NCBI GenBank assembly: GCA_963682175.1
Contig: OY821786.1
Location: forward strand, 36,511,501 to 36,575,500
Direction of reading: 5' to 3'
Length of the DNA stretch: 64,000 bases
Source of the DNA: Triglochin maritima
Taxonomy: Eukaryota > Streptophyta > Magnoliopsida > Alismatales > Juncaginaceae
Under the pieces are notes generated by a model. It made no database searches, was not told the DNA's origin, and saw only the letters and a list, made by a program, of their open reading frames with translations. The translations under genes were made by a program, and so were the position numbers. Numbering within the stretch: position 1 is the stretch's first letter; every line of letters starts with the position of its first letter. This document shows, in pieces, positions 44,812 to 55,259 of the stretch.

Positions 44812-45592
44812 ATGTCTTCACCCGATAACTCTTCCAGTTGGAAGTCTTCATCATCTTCAACATCCAATGACGAAGTTTACGACCAAGTGTTGAACTCCTT
44901 AACGGAGTATGTCTCCCAAGTGGTGGACCAACGTCCTAAGAGGCGTAGAATGCGAACTTCGAACCCAGATAGAGATAGGGAGCTTGGTTACAACCGTTTG
45001 ATTGCCGATTATTTTTCTAACGACCCTGTTTATCCTGACAACATTTTCAGGAGAAGATTTAGGATGCGAAAGCATGTATTTCTTCGCATTGTGAGTTCCA
45101 TTGAGGCGTCTGATGTCTTCTTCCAACGTAATCCAGACGCCACCGGTAGGATGAGCATCTCTGGCCTGCAGAAATGTACCGCGGCGATTCGTATGCTAGC
45201 GTACGGTGTTGCGGCTGATGAGGTGGACGAATACTTGAGGCTAAGTGAATCCACGACAAGAAACACACTTGAGAAATTCTGCGATGGTGTAATTAACAAC
45301 TTCGGCGGTGAGTATCTCCGAAGACCTAATGCAAATGACCTAGCACGACTACTTGAAGTTGGTGAGCAGCGTGGGTTCCCAGACATGATGGGAAGTATCG
45401 ATTGCATGCACTGGGTGTGGAAAAATTGCCATGTTGCGTGGAGGGGCCAATATCAAGGGCGTAGTGGCAATGCCACTCTTGTTCTCGAGGCAGTGGCGTC
45501 GGCTGACTTGGATATGGCACTTATTTTTTGGCACACCAGGTTTATGCAACGACTTAAATGTCCTGCAACGATCTTCGGTTTTTGAAGTTTAG
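44812..45592 (+). pseudogene. PIF/Harbinger (HARBI1-like) transposase, frameshifted and truncated
   Basis: The frame opens with a serine-rich start (MSSPDNSSS) and a basic RPKRRRMRTSN patch, then a conserved DUF-like helical region (NIFRRRFRMRKHVFLRIVSS) and the first catalytic aspartate in GSIDCMHWVWKNCHVAW. After LEAVASADL the frame should read WIWHLFFGTPG; those residues are present in another frame directly after 45510. A 2-bp loss there (GACTTGGATATGG) explains the shift. That second frame continues NDLNVLQRSSVFEV and stops at 45590-45592, so the rest of the DDE domain is deleted. The element cannot make active transposase; a truncated 257-residue product is possible. Confidence 0.88.
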
Positions 45593-46319
45593 TATTTATG
45601 TTTAGTATTTAAGCATGTATTTTTAGTTTTAGTTTCTAAATTTCCGGTTAATGTACTATCTAATGTGGTTTTCTAATTTTTAATAATATTTTCGTATTTA
45701 TTAATTAAATGTTAATTAAAAACGAATGATTGTTGATATTAGATAATTACAATAATGATTTTTAATATATTTTGTTGATTGTTGAAAGAGTTTTGGAGAG
45801 AAGAATAAAAATAATGACGTGACAACAAATACTGTAGCGTGACTGGGTGGATTGGGTAATAGTTAAGGATTTTGTAGGGGGGTTGGTTTGTGCTGACGTG
45901 ACAGAGAGAGAAGCTGACGTGGCTAAGAGGGAAAGCAGGACGCCCAGGAACTGTCTGGGCGCCGTTAATGATGCTCTAAGAAATAAATTTTCTTTCATGA
46001 ACCATCAAAATTCTTATTTTTTACATAAACACTAATATTTGTATATAAAATATGTTGACTTTTTTACCTTAATCTATATTAATTTTGATGATTAATCAAA
46101 CTAATCTTAATTAATCAACTTAATCAATCAAAATGAGCAAACACGATTACATGCATTGCATACATACATGTATACTTGCAATCATCTTAATAAGTTAATC
46201 AAGATAATAAAGAAAATGAGCATTGAGACAAAGGTATCAAGAAATCAAAGTTTTGGACCAAGACATGTAATTTTACATTTATTGGGTCCATAAGGTTTAA
46301 TTTAAATTTAAGCATTAGG

Positions 46320-48150
46320 ATTCTGTCCCGCCAAAATTCAGTAAACCAGACCTTTCACGGTCAACCAAAACATTTTTAGTTCGGTCCACTAAACATCTAT
46401 CAGACAACTGAATCATACCCATCAATAGATGATAGGATGCTCTCTGGAATTGTCCTAACGACTTTCGGTCAATCGAATAGCCTTGGACCATTTTTAGACT
46501 TTGCTCCAATGGTCACATTTGAATCGAGTCATTAGAGCCTAATTGATTTGTCATAATTCGGACAACTGAATGTATATCGGTCAACCGAGTCCTTCATGGC
46601 TTGGCGTCCAACGACTATTAGCACGTGACACTTGATCGTTGCACCCAACGACTATTTGAGCCTTAACTGTCAGCGCAAAACCCGAACTAACTTTGGTCTA
46701 CCGAATTATACACGGTTAACCATGAAGGACTTATGGTATGTGACTTTAGCACTACACTAAAAGCAATTGTTATTAGTGAGGGGACAACTTCCAATATAGT
46801 CAATTCTCAGGTAGTACAGAGCCCCAAAGTAAGCGTCGGGTGGACATGAGTGCCGACGAGTAGGGCGGTTAAGCACCTAGGCCTTTAGGCCCACGAGCCA
46901 TAATAAGATTGCTTGGCAACAACCCCCATATATACAGGTGGTCCCATAACCACCAAGGAATTTGCTAGTATCCCATAACCCCAACAATCCCCCCCAAGTT
47001 CCTTTCCTGCGCGGGACGTGACTCGAACTCGAGACCTCGCTCTGATACCGAATGAAAGACTTATGACATGTGACTTTACCACTACAATAAAAGTAATTAT
47101 TGTTAGTGAGGGGTCACTTCCAATATAGTCCATTCCCAGGCAGTGCAGAGCCCCAAACTAAGTGTCGGGTGGACATGAGGGACTGCACGTTGGTGCCAAC
47201 GAGTCTGACAATTAAGCACATAGGCTTTTAGGCCTACGAGACATAGTAAGAGATTGCTTGACAACAACCCCCATCTATACGGGTGGTCTCATTACCACCA
47301 AGGAATTTGTTGGGGTCCCATAACCCCAACACACCGAACTTGAGTAATCAGAGCTCAAACAATCTTATTGTCCACATTGGAACGGTGAACCGAATTCTAA
47401 CTGAAATTAAACAGGGTTAAATTGAAAATAGTTACTGGAAGTTGGTGAACGGTAATCTGAAGTATATTCGGTCAACCGAGTGCTTATATATGACCAATTC
47501 ATTTGTAGTGTCTCGGACTACCGTTACATAAACAGTCAACCAAACCACGTCTAAATTCTACCCAAGCTTTAAGCAAATCTTTGCTTCTCATTGGTTCATT
47601 TCTTCACCAACTCCCAACTGCTCTCTAAGCTTTGAAGCCTATATAAACACCACTCAAGAGACACAAAAATGACTTCTACGCACTCAATTCATCTATACTC
47701 TTTGGGCTCTCATTTCCCGAACCTTCAAAGCTCCAAATACACTCAAAGATTCATCTTCATCACTTGCATATCCATTTCATATCAATATCCAAGTATGCTC
47801 AAGTTAGAGTGTTAGTTAGATTGTGATTCAACTTTCAAATCCAAGAATCACCAAAGAGTTGTAAAACTTCGAGGAAGCTCCCTCTCGGGTTGTGAGAGGA
47901 GACGAGCAATGAGAGGATTGTTCGCGAGGCTCGGTGTTGTAAACGACGTTGATCTCAGTCTGAAACAGAGATCGGTTAGTAGAACCATAAGCGAGGCTAG
48001 AGGGATCAAGCGAAGCTTGCGAGGAGGACTAGGACCGGGGTGCAGTGTCGAACCTCTCTAAACTCCGGTGTCGACGATTTTTGTGATTTGCATTGTCTTC
48101 TCCCTTAATCCCTCAATTATCGTTTTAATTCTGCAATTAGTTTAGTGATT
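46320..48150 (+). mobile_element. Degenerate LTR-like region with GGTCAACCG motifs
   Basis: Motifs CGGTCAACC, TCGGTCCACTA, CGGTCAACCGAG and CGGTTAACC recur from 46357 to 47530. A TATA-like CTATATAAACACC (about 47640) and a GC-richer leader (47870-48060) follow, ending near a CTCTAAACTCCGGTGTCGACG segment. The order resembles a U3-R-U5 LTR. No coding internal region, and borders are unclear. A TRIM is inserted at 46723-47331. Confidence 0.5.
46723..47331 (-). mobile_element. TRIM (terminal-repeat retrotransposon in miniature)
   Basis: Two direct repeats, 46723-46986 and 47053-47331, begin TGAAGGACTTATG / TGAAAGACTTATG and end CATAACCCCAACA. Only 66 bp separate them. On the minus strand, the segment after the 5' LTR reads TTCGGTATCAGAGCGAGG, a one-mismatch tRNA-iMet primer site, and GGAACTTGGGGGGGAT before the 3' LTR is a polypurine tract. 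No coding capacity, so it depends on other elements. The target duplication is not clear: TAACC on the left, ACACC on the right. Confidence 0.8.
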
Positions 48151-48180
48151 AGAGGTTCATCGATCCTAACAAAATATTCT

Positions 48181-50950
48181 CAATTAAATTACAAAAAAAA
48201 AAAACAATCTCATTTAATCATTAATATTTGGATAAATGGAATTTGGTCCCTTGGCCTTTGCCTCTGTTGCAATTTGTACTGCTGACCTTTAAAACTCTTA
48301 CCCTCCCAACCTTTTGTGTCTTGGCAAGTTGCTCTTCGTCGTTTTCACATGTTTTGGCCGTTAATTTCAAATTTTGACCCAATTTGTTCCATCCAACCCA
48401 AGCCTTCACCCCAACCACGGTAATGTCACGGCGCAACAAATGACAACAAGGAACATAGCTTTGCAAGAACTTGAATTCCGACACATTTATCACAACTTAT
48501 GAAACTTAATTATATCATAAAATGTATCTTTCTAGTCTATTCATGGAACATTAATTAACATAAGTAAAACAACAAAAAGAAAAAGAAATGATGTATAAAA
48601 CATAAATAATGCTCTTTTGATAGCATAAAACGTTTGATGTTGTTTGGAAGGTTGAAATATTGCCTTCCCTGATGAACACACAAACAAATCATGTGTGTAC
48701 GTGTGTATTTTCTGAAGATCATTAGATTATTCTCTATCATTATCACCTTGCAGTAGAAGTAGTAGCCTTTACTCTTCTTCTTTGTTGCATGCTTTGGACT
48801 GGTTTGTCATCCAAAGATATATGCACATGCCTTAGCTTGTCTCATTCTCTCGTACACTTCCATGATTATTCTCTTCCCATTAAAATCCATTCGCTATTCA
48901 CCACCAACACCACTATTAAATCAAACCACCTATATATAGCTATGATGATCCAAATAGTAAACAATCAATGACCCTTTCGAATCTACGTGTCTAATTAGTT
49001 CCCATCTTTTCCATTTGTCAAACTTCATTATGAGTTCATTATTTTCTCTACACCCTACTACTTAGTTAAGTAGTCGAATGTGTTTTCCTCTCCTAATTGT
49101 ATAGCATCACGTATAAGTTGGTCATGGTTTCAGGTAGGGATACGAACGGATACAAATTAATTAATTTGAGTTATGTCATTATTCCATCTTAAAATGTTCC
49201 CTCAGATAATAATACATAAAGTGGTGTAAAGTACATCTATTGAAATTCAAAGTTCACTGATCAAATTAATACATTGTTCACAAGATTCACACACACTCAC
49301 AAACTACCTTTCACGTATATACTTGAATTTCAAACAGATCTACACGGATTAAATTTATCATAGACCTATATATCCATACCATAATACTTAGGATACAAAC
49401 GGTTACTAAATATGTGAGTATTCAATTCGAAAATTTACATTTAAGTGGTATTTGGTATTTAATAGATTGGTTGACAGATTAGCAAGTTGAAAATCATGAC
49501 CATTAGCTGCTTTGAGCAAAAATCATGACCATATATCGAGCTAAAGTGTTGCAATATGATATTGTATTTTTCAACAATCTAGCCATGACAGCATCATACA
49601 TCTGCAATTCTGTTGTTCCTGTAATCTTGTAAGAGATATATAGTTGAGAAATATCCCAAATTCTGTTAACGAAAGGTATGCTTTTATTTCACAACAACTC
49701 ACAACAGATCGATGTGAGCTCTTGTTTTCAGATCACCAATCAATTACATGTTTTCCATTATGATAACTACCATATAACAACAAGAGATAATGATAGAACT
49801 CAGTTGATGATATATTGGTTGTAACGTCGAAAAACAGCCACTTGATGTTGTTTGTTTTGTCAGTATAATCACCAAGTCATACTCTCATTATTTGAGGCAT
49901 TGATTTATTTATTTATTGGCATGTCAATGCATGTACGTAGTATAAGATTATACTACCCAAAAACTATTTTCAGTGAAGGTCAGATTATGTCCAGAACTCA
50001 AAAACCTAATTACTTCTGTCATGAAAAGATACCCGGCTAAAACAATTTACGTATAGAAGTTTTCAAGATTAATATTATATACATGAAAAATTCAAAAGTG
50101 AGGTCATGACTACCCCCCTTGGACCCCATGTGGGTTTGCCACTCATAATACACAACAATTAATATATATATGTTTTATAAAGAATTCGATTATATGATTG
50201 GAAAGAAAGAAAATAGCAAATTGAATAATGTAATGTATGATTCAATCACATTCTAACATACTAGTTCACAGGGCAAGTTTGTACCCATCATTGTGAGAAA
50301 AGTGACCCACAACGCGACATTTCCATTTAAGAATATTGCGTTTGGAGTACGAAATCATTGATGCTATTGATGAAGACAACTAACGCGAATATGTTTTTTT
50401 TTGCAGACATTAGAATTGACAATCAGTTAACTTTGAGCAACTACGTACTATATGGACATAGAGAAACAACCATAAAAAAATACTGGATAAGAAGATATCC
50501 TCAAATATAATGATACTAAATTGTAGGACATAACATAAAACATGTGTCATCTTGAGGCTACGGGCATCGGAAAGCGTTTGCAAGATCGAGTCACAATAGT
50601 TGCAAAACACTTAAATACTTTTTTTTTTTTGGAGTTTGTTTGTGTTTGCTTGGTAAATAATATAAAACGTTACAAAAAAATTGAAAATAATAATCATAAA
50701 TGGATAATGATTAATATGAAGCAAAACTCCTGCATTTAATAACGATTACTACGTTTCATTGCCCATTTATTGTTTCGTCTCCCCACAGCAAACCACAAAC
50801 ACCGTCCGATTAAATAATCCACCTTCCCTCCTCCAAATCCGACGGTCGAGATCAACCCATCGAGAACTTGATCCAGTGGTACACCCCGTAAATTTTCATG
50901 ACCACAGGGGCAAACCCCAAAACCCACCGTTAGTTTTGGCGCGTAGCTGC
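48181..50950. other. Intergenic, no gene seen
   Basis: AT-rich. 48229-48330 has GGTCCC..CCTTTGCC wording seen in plant MITEs but without a matched right end. Nothing else supported. Confidence 0.55.
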
Positions 50951-51060
50951 CGTTAGACTCCAACCTCTATTTAAACTTTGAACTCCAATCGGACCAATCC
51001 TGTCTAGCTTACTACCAAATTCAGATCTCCGACCGCCCGTCCGTCGGCTTCCAACGAACG

Positions 51061-51639
51061 ATGGAGCATTCCAAACCATACACGACAGATGAAGACACTC
51101 AGAAGTGCCGGAAACATATTTTTCCGGCATACACTGGAGTTTGCCCCTTCTGTCTTCGCGACCGCCTTCTCCTCCTTTGCCCTAATTGCGTGCAAATTCG
51201 CCCGTGTGAGTGCTCAGATACAACAATTCCCGTAGTAGATGGGTTTTTTTGGAGATCAAGATCAACTGGGGTTAGCTTGATTCGGATAGAAAAACTAGGC
51301 ATCCCAGCTAATGAGGCACAACTTGGACGGTCAAAGTCAATGGCGGTCGGTCAAATCCATGGTGAATTTGATAGTGAAAAGAAATCTTGGGTTAGTTTTG
51401 GATGGAAATGGCCTTTTAGGAGTGGAAAGAAGAGAAGGGACGTCGAGGAGAGGCTTTCTGGGTCGAAACCAGTTGGAGGTCGAACAATTAGATGGCCGTG
51501 GCCGAGCGGTGGTGGTCGAGATTTGGGGTGGAATTGGTACTTCCCCAATCCTATGAGGGCGTTTGGGCATGGAAATAGAGGTAGTAGAGCTAGAGTTGTT
51601 CACAAGAGCTTCGGAAGTGCAAACATTAATAGATATTAA
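51061..51639 (+). CDS. Small plant protein with CPFC/CPNC cysteine pairs
   Basis: Intronless frame of 192 codons. Near the N-terminus, TGVCPFCLRDRLLLLCPNCV and a following CEC give closely spaced cysteine pairs that resemble the N-terminal motif of OCTOPUS/DUF740-type plant proteins (GVCPSCLRERL-like), but those proteins are much longer. The rest has basic and Trp/Gly-rich patches (WKWPFRSGKKRRD; IRWPWPSGGGRDLGWNWYFP) with no domain I can name. Codon use is GC-richer than the flanks and a TCTATTTAAAC TATA-like box lies about 95 bp upstream. It is probably a real gene of unknown function; a membrane-polarity or zinc-binding role would be guesswork. Confidence 0.7.
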   Translation: MEHSKPYTTDEDTQKCRKHIFPAYTGVCPFCLRDRLLLLCPNCVQIRPCECSDTTIPVVDGFFWRSRSTGVSLIRIEKLGIPANEAQLGRSKSMAVGQIHGEFDSEKKSWVSFGWKWPFRSGKKRRDVEERLSGSKPVGGRTIRWPWPSGGGRDLGWNWYFPNPMRAFGHGNRGSRARVVHKSFGSANINRY

Positions 51640-53556
51640 TTAGATATCAACCAACTCCAAATTTGCATCTTCTTTTTGTTATTTTAGGTTTGACATAACA
51701 TTTGTCGCCTATTTGACAAATTGTTAGTTGTTACTGGTTCTTGGAAAAATGTAAATATATATGAATTCCTACCAAAAAAAATACTGGATGTGTTTAGATT
51801 TCATCAATCAAGTGGTGTTGTTAATGAGTGTACTATATGTATTTTTATTGTATTTACTATTTAGGACGTATTTGTATCATGTTGGTTATGAATATACACG
51901 AGTGTACCACCTAATTCTGAATTGATGTGTGGATTAGCTATGACAAATCAACTTTTAACTGTTTATTATTATTATTGGAGATATTTCTTTAATAAAAATG
52001 TCAAATATTGAAGGGTGTCCAACATGTATCTTATAATTTGACAGTATATTATCAATTTTTAATTTCAAGTGTATGGCATAATGGATGCATCCATGCACGA
52101 GAGCTGCAAGCCAAAAGCAACTTTGCTGAATATTATCAACCTCTTTTGCTTTTTGTCCATACGAATCAATCATTTCATACTTTGAATATAAGAAAAAGGA
52201 TAACTTCGAAAATATATTCCAAAAAAAAGGCAGTTACCATCCTTCCGTGTTTCACATACCATAGATTTTCTCTAACTTATGTGAATTTTAATAGTGTCCT
52301 CAATTTTAATCAATCCATGTTTGAAGCTTCACTCTCCTCCTACACTCATTATGCCTGGTTCCATTTTCAATAGAATTCACAAGTCAAATTAAGATTAAAA
52401 AGTGACTTAAAAACACAATGTTTTTCGACCGATATGCATGGTCAATATTAATCTTTTATTTTGGACCAGCAGTGGTACTAAGATTTAAAGTCAAGAATCA
52501 TGATTTAGAAGAGCAACTCAAGAATGTTAAAATTTAAAATGCCCCAAGTAAAATGCAAGAATCAGGATCTCCAAAGACAGACAGTTCACAAAATCAGACA
52601 AAATCCAAAGGTCTCTCGACCCTCGATCTTACTCTATATTTGCCACCACCGGACCTTAGATTTAATTTGGTCCATCTTGTTGTACTTGTTGTTCATGGAT
52701 GTATAATTGATTGTCCAGATAACAGAAATGATTTGGGGTGTGGCTGATCTTCACTTTCGGTGGTCACACATCCACTTCGATCAAGACAACAATAAATAAA
52801 GACATCCACACCAACTCAAAAGAAATTTGTGGATGGAAATAGCAGCTGAGGAGTTGATGATTAGTGATGGAGCGCTCAAGCGATCATTTAGCTTATAACT
52901 TAGTGATTTTGATATGACATGAAAAACTACGATTTTTTTGGTTGATTTTCAGATTTCATAAAATAAAATACTAACGAAAGTATAGAACGAGTTTCGTGTT
53001 TTGTTTGTATATATATACGAACCTTCAATAGATGAGAACTAGTTTTGTATCAGAAAATGAAATTTCTTCAAATGTAGTTTATCTTCAAATTATAAATATA
53101 TATAAGTATTGAATTTGTGAAAATTGGATAATAGAATATGCACGCTTTACATTTGGAAGTTTGGTGGTTTCGTCTGGTTATGTTATATAAATATGTAGCC
53201 TAATTTCCTATTTTATATTGCCACCAATATATATGTCGTGTGAATATATACGCGTGAAAACAGATTTCAAAAGATGAACTACAGTTGTTCAACTTCCAAA
53301 GAGATCTACCACTCTCTTGCTCTGCCAAAACCTAACTTATTGCTGCAACACACCTACACTACACAACTTGGCCACCCAATCCTATATGGTGTACCCTAAA
53401 TTCATCACCAAGCATGTGCCCCAACAGATACCCCCATCATATATACATGGTCAACACTTCTTTTTCCTGCTTCAGCTCTATAAATTCTACAAAATCCCAA
53501 CATCAATCACTCATCCTAGTCTACTATAAACATTATTGAGTGAATATTAATTCTCA
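51640..53556. other. Intergenic, no gene seen
   Basis: AT-rich sequence. The 121-codon frame at 52008 and others lack motifs. Confidence 0.55.
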
Positions 53557-53869
53557 TGGGTTTCCCTAGCAAAGTCTTAGGGTTTTGTCTTGTGTTGATT
53601 TTGGATATAAAGTTGTTATGGTAATAAACTCATGTCATCGTCAACAGATGATGGAATATCGTCTTCTACAGAGGAGCATGATGTTGTTTGCTTCTGAAGT
53701 AGTGGTAATAGTGATGCTGAGGCTGGGTATGGTGTGGGAAGTAAACATAATGGTAATTTTAGTTATGATTATGGTGGTGGTTTTGGACATGGTTAATTAT
53801 AGCGGTGGTAGTCGTCACGGCAATGGTGGTGTAGGAGCAGGTGGTTGTGGTGGTGGCTATGCTCCATGA
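53557..53869 (+). pseudogene. Glycine-rich secreted protein, broken
   Basis: An ATG at 53557 starts MGFPSKVLGFCLVLILDIKL, a good signal-peptide core, but TAA follows after 22 codons. Downstream, GNSDAEAGYGVGSKHNGNFS then YDYGGGFGHG reads in one frame to a TAA. NYSGGSRHGNGGVGAGGCGG then GYAP reads in another and stops at 53869. A secretion signal, a Gly/Ser/His-rich body and a compact single-exon layout fit plant cell-wall glycine-rich proteins. At least two frame disruptions show that the present sequence cannot give the full product. A TATA-like CTCTATAAATTC lies about 80 bp upstream. Confidence 0.6.
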
Positions 53870-54531
53870 GGATATGAAATTACGAATGCATGCATGGATG
53901 TGATATCTTCACAAATAGTTATGGTCGATTGTGTTATGTTTGATTTGGTACTCTTCACTAATCTAAGTTAAGACCTCATTGCCTATTGATGGTAGTACTA
54001 CTACTACTTACATTTATGGTAGTTATCAAAACATGTATGCTGTATATGGGTTGATATATGTGATATGTCTTGATTAGGTTAGTTTTTGTAACGAAATACA
54101 AATAATGAGGTTATGTAATTAGATACTTGGATGGCCTCTATATATATGTGGGAGAATTACATTATATACATAATAATATATCCTCTTTTTTCAAAAAATG
54201 CAAATGCATAGAGAACACTGGAAAGAAGAAGAAGAAAAGTAGAAAATGCTCGTTACATTGCAACAATTACAATTCAAACCTTCAATCTTTAGTCGAAGTC
54301 ACCTTAAGATGACTAATTAAACAATCTTAACATGTCATATTAATAGGTCCACTTTCAATTACATTTCCAGTTAGGAGTATGCTTGAAGGGGCGATTTAAG
54401 TAATTTTGGAACGATGTTTAGCAATTCAGTAAATTTAACATAACTTTTTAATCTTTAGTGAAAGAATCTCATCAAATTCAATTCTATCTTACGTAACATA
54501 TAAAGGTTGGCTTATTGAAAGTCAACACCAA

Positions 54532-54616
54532 GGGGTGGTGGCGCAGTTGGCTAGCGCGTAGGTCTCATAGCTAAAGAGTGATCCTGAGGTCGAGAGTTCG
54601 AGCCTCTCTCACCCCA
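54532..54616 (+). tRNA. trnM-CAT: tRNA-Met (CAT), elongator, with intron
   Basis: 85 nt with acceptor GGGGTGG paired to TCACCCC, D-arm GGCGCAGTTGGCTAGCGC, anticodon CAT at 54566-54568, a short intron just 3' of the anticodon (usual for plant elongator tRNA-Met), T-arm GAGAGTTCGAGCCTCTC and discriminator A. T-rich Pol III terminators follow at about 54620-54632. Confidence 0.93.
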
Positions 54617-54632
54617 TTCTTTTTCTTTTTTA

Positions 54633-55259
54633 TATTTTTTATTTTATTTTTCAAACACTCCTTTATTCTTTTTTTCCATTTATTTTTATCTTTTAGTAAA
54701 AGAATTTTAAATGTCAGAAAACTTCTATCATATTCTCATAATTCCAGTTTACCAAAATTTTGCTTCAACAAGAAGTAAATCAAATCATGTGATTTTTCAA
54801 ATTAAATTTCTGAAATCAGATTTGCTTTAATCTGGTTTCGTATGGAGATGGCATGGAAGGATCAACATGAGGTTTCATTTGGAGAATTGAAATTTTGGTC
54901 TAAGAATCCTTCTAAAATAATTTCTGGAGTCTTAATTGTTTATGTTTATGGAGTTAATTATATAAACAGAGACAGGAAAACACATACACACTAAAATATA
55001 ATTCCCTACATGCAAATCATCATTCCTTAAGAAAAGAATACATATTTTTTCTGATAAATGCAGTAATCAAATGACACAAATTCTAGATTTGAGACACAAG
55101 TCACACAATGCTGTCTCCTAATCTTTACATATACCCTTCGGATCTTGTCTGAACAAATCTATCATCACTAATCAACAACAATCTAAACTACTACAATCTT
55201 TACACCAACCATTTCGAATTCCATCTGCAGTTTCATTTCTATACCATTTTGAATTTTAA
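54633..55259. other. Intergenic, no gene seen
   Basis: AT-rich gap between tRNA-Met and the 3' end of the SDR gene. Confidence 0.6.

Larger units (their letters stand above)
44037..45976 (+). mobile_element. PIF/Harbinger element with defective transposase
   Basis: 15-bp inverted ends GAGCACCCTTAACGG and GAGCATCATTAACGG (reverse strand), flanked by the TAA duplication typical of PIF/Harbinger (44034-44036 and 45977-45979). The order inside is GC-rich hairpins, a 72-bp tandem repeat, a TATA-like CTATAAATG (44763), and a broken transposase frame. The second, Myb-like ORF of autonomous elements is missing, so movement would need a helper. Confidence 0.9.

Noticed and set aside
44397..44893. Three overlapping frames of 101-141 codons
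   Set aside because: They arise from the 72-bp tandem repeat, whose length is divisible by three, and lie upstream of the true transposase start.
48229..48500. 90-codon minus-strand frame
   Set aside because: No domain; the wording resembles MITE ends, and there is no support for a gene.
54380..54440. Second copy of the Mutator-like TIR
   Set aside because: Only a short match (GCGATTTAAGTAATTTTGGAACG) with no partner end.
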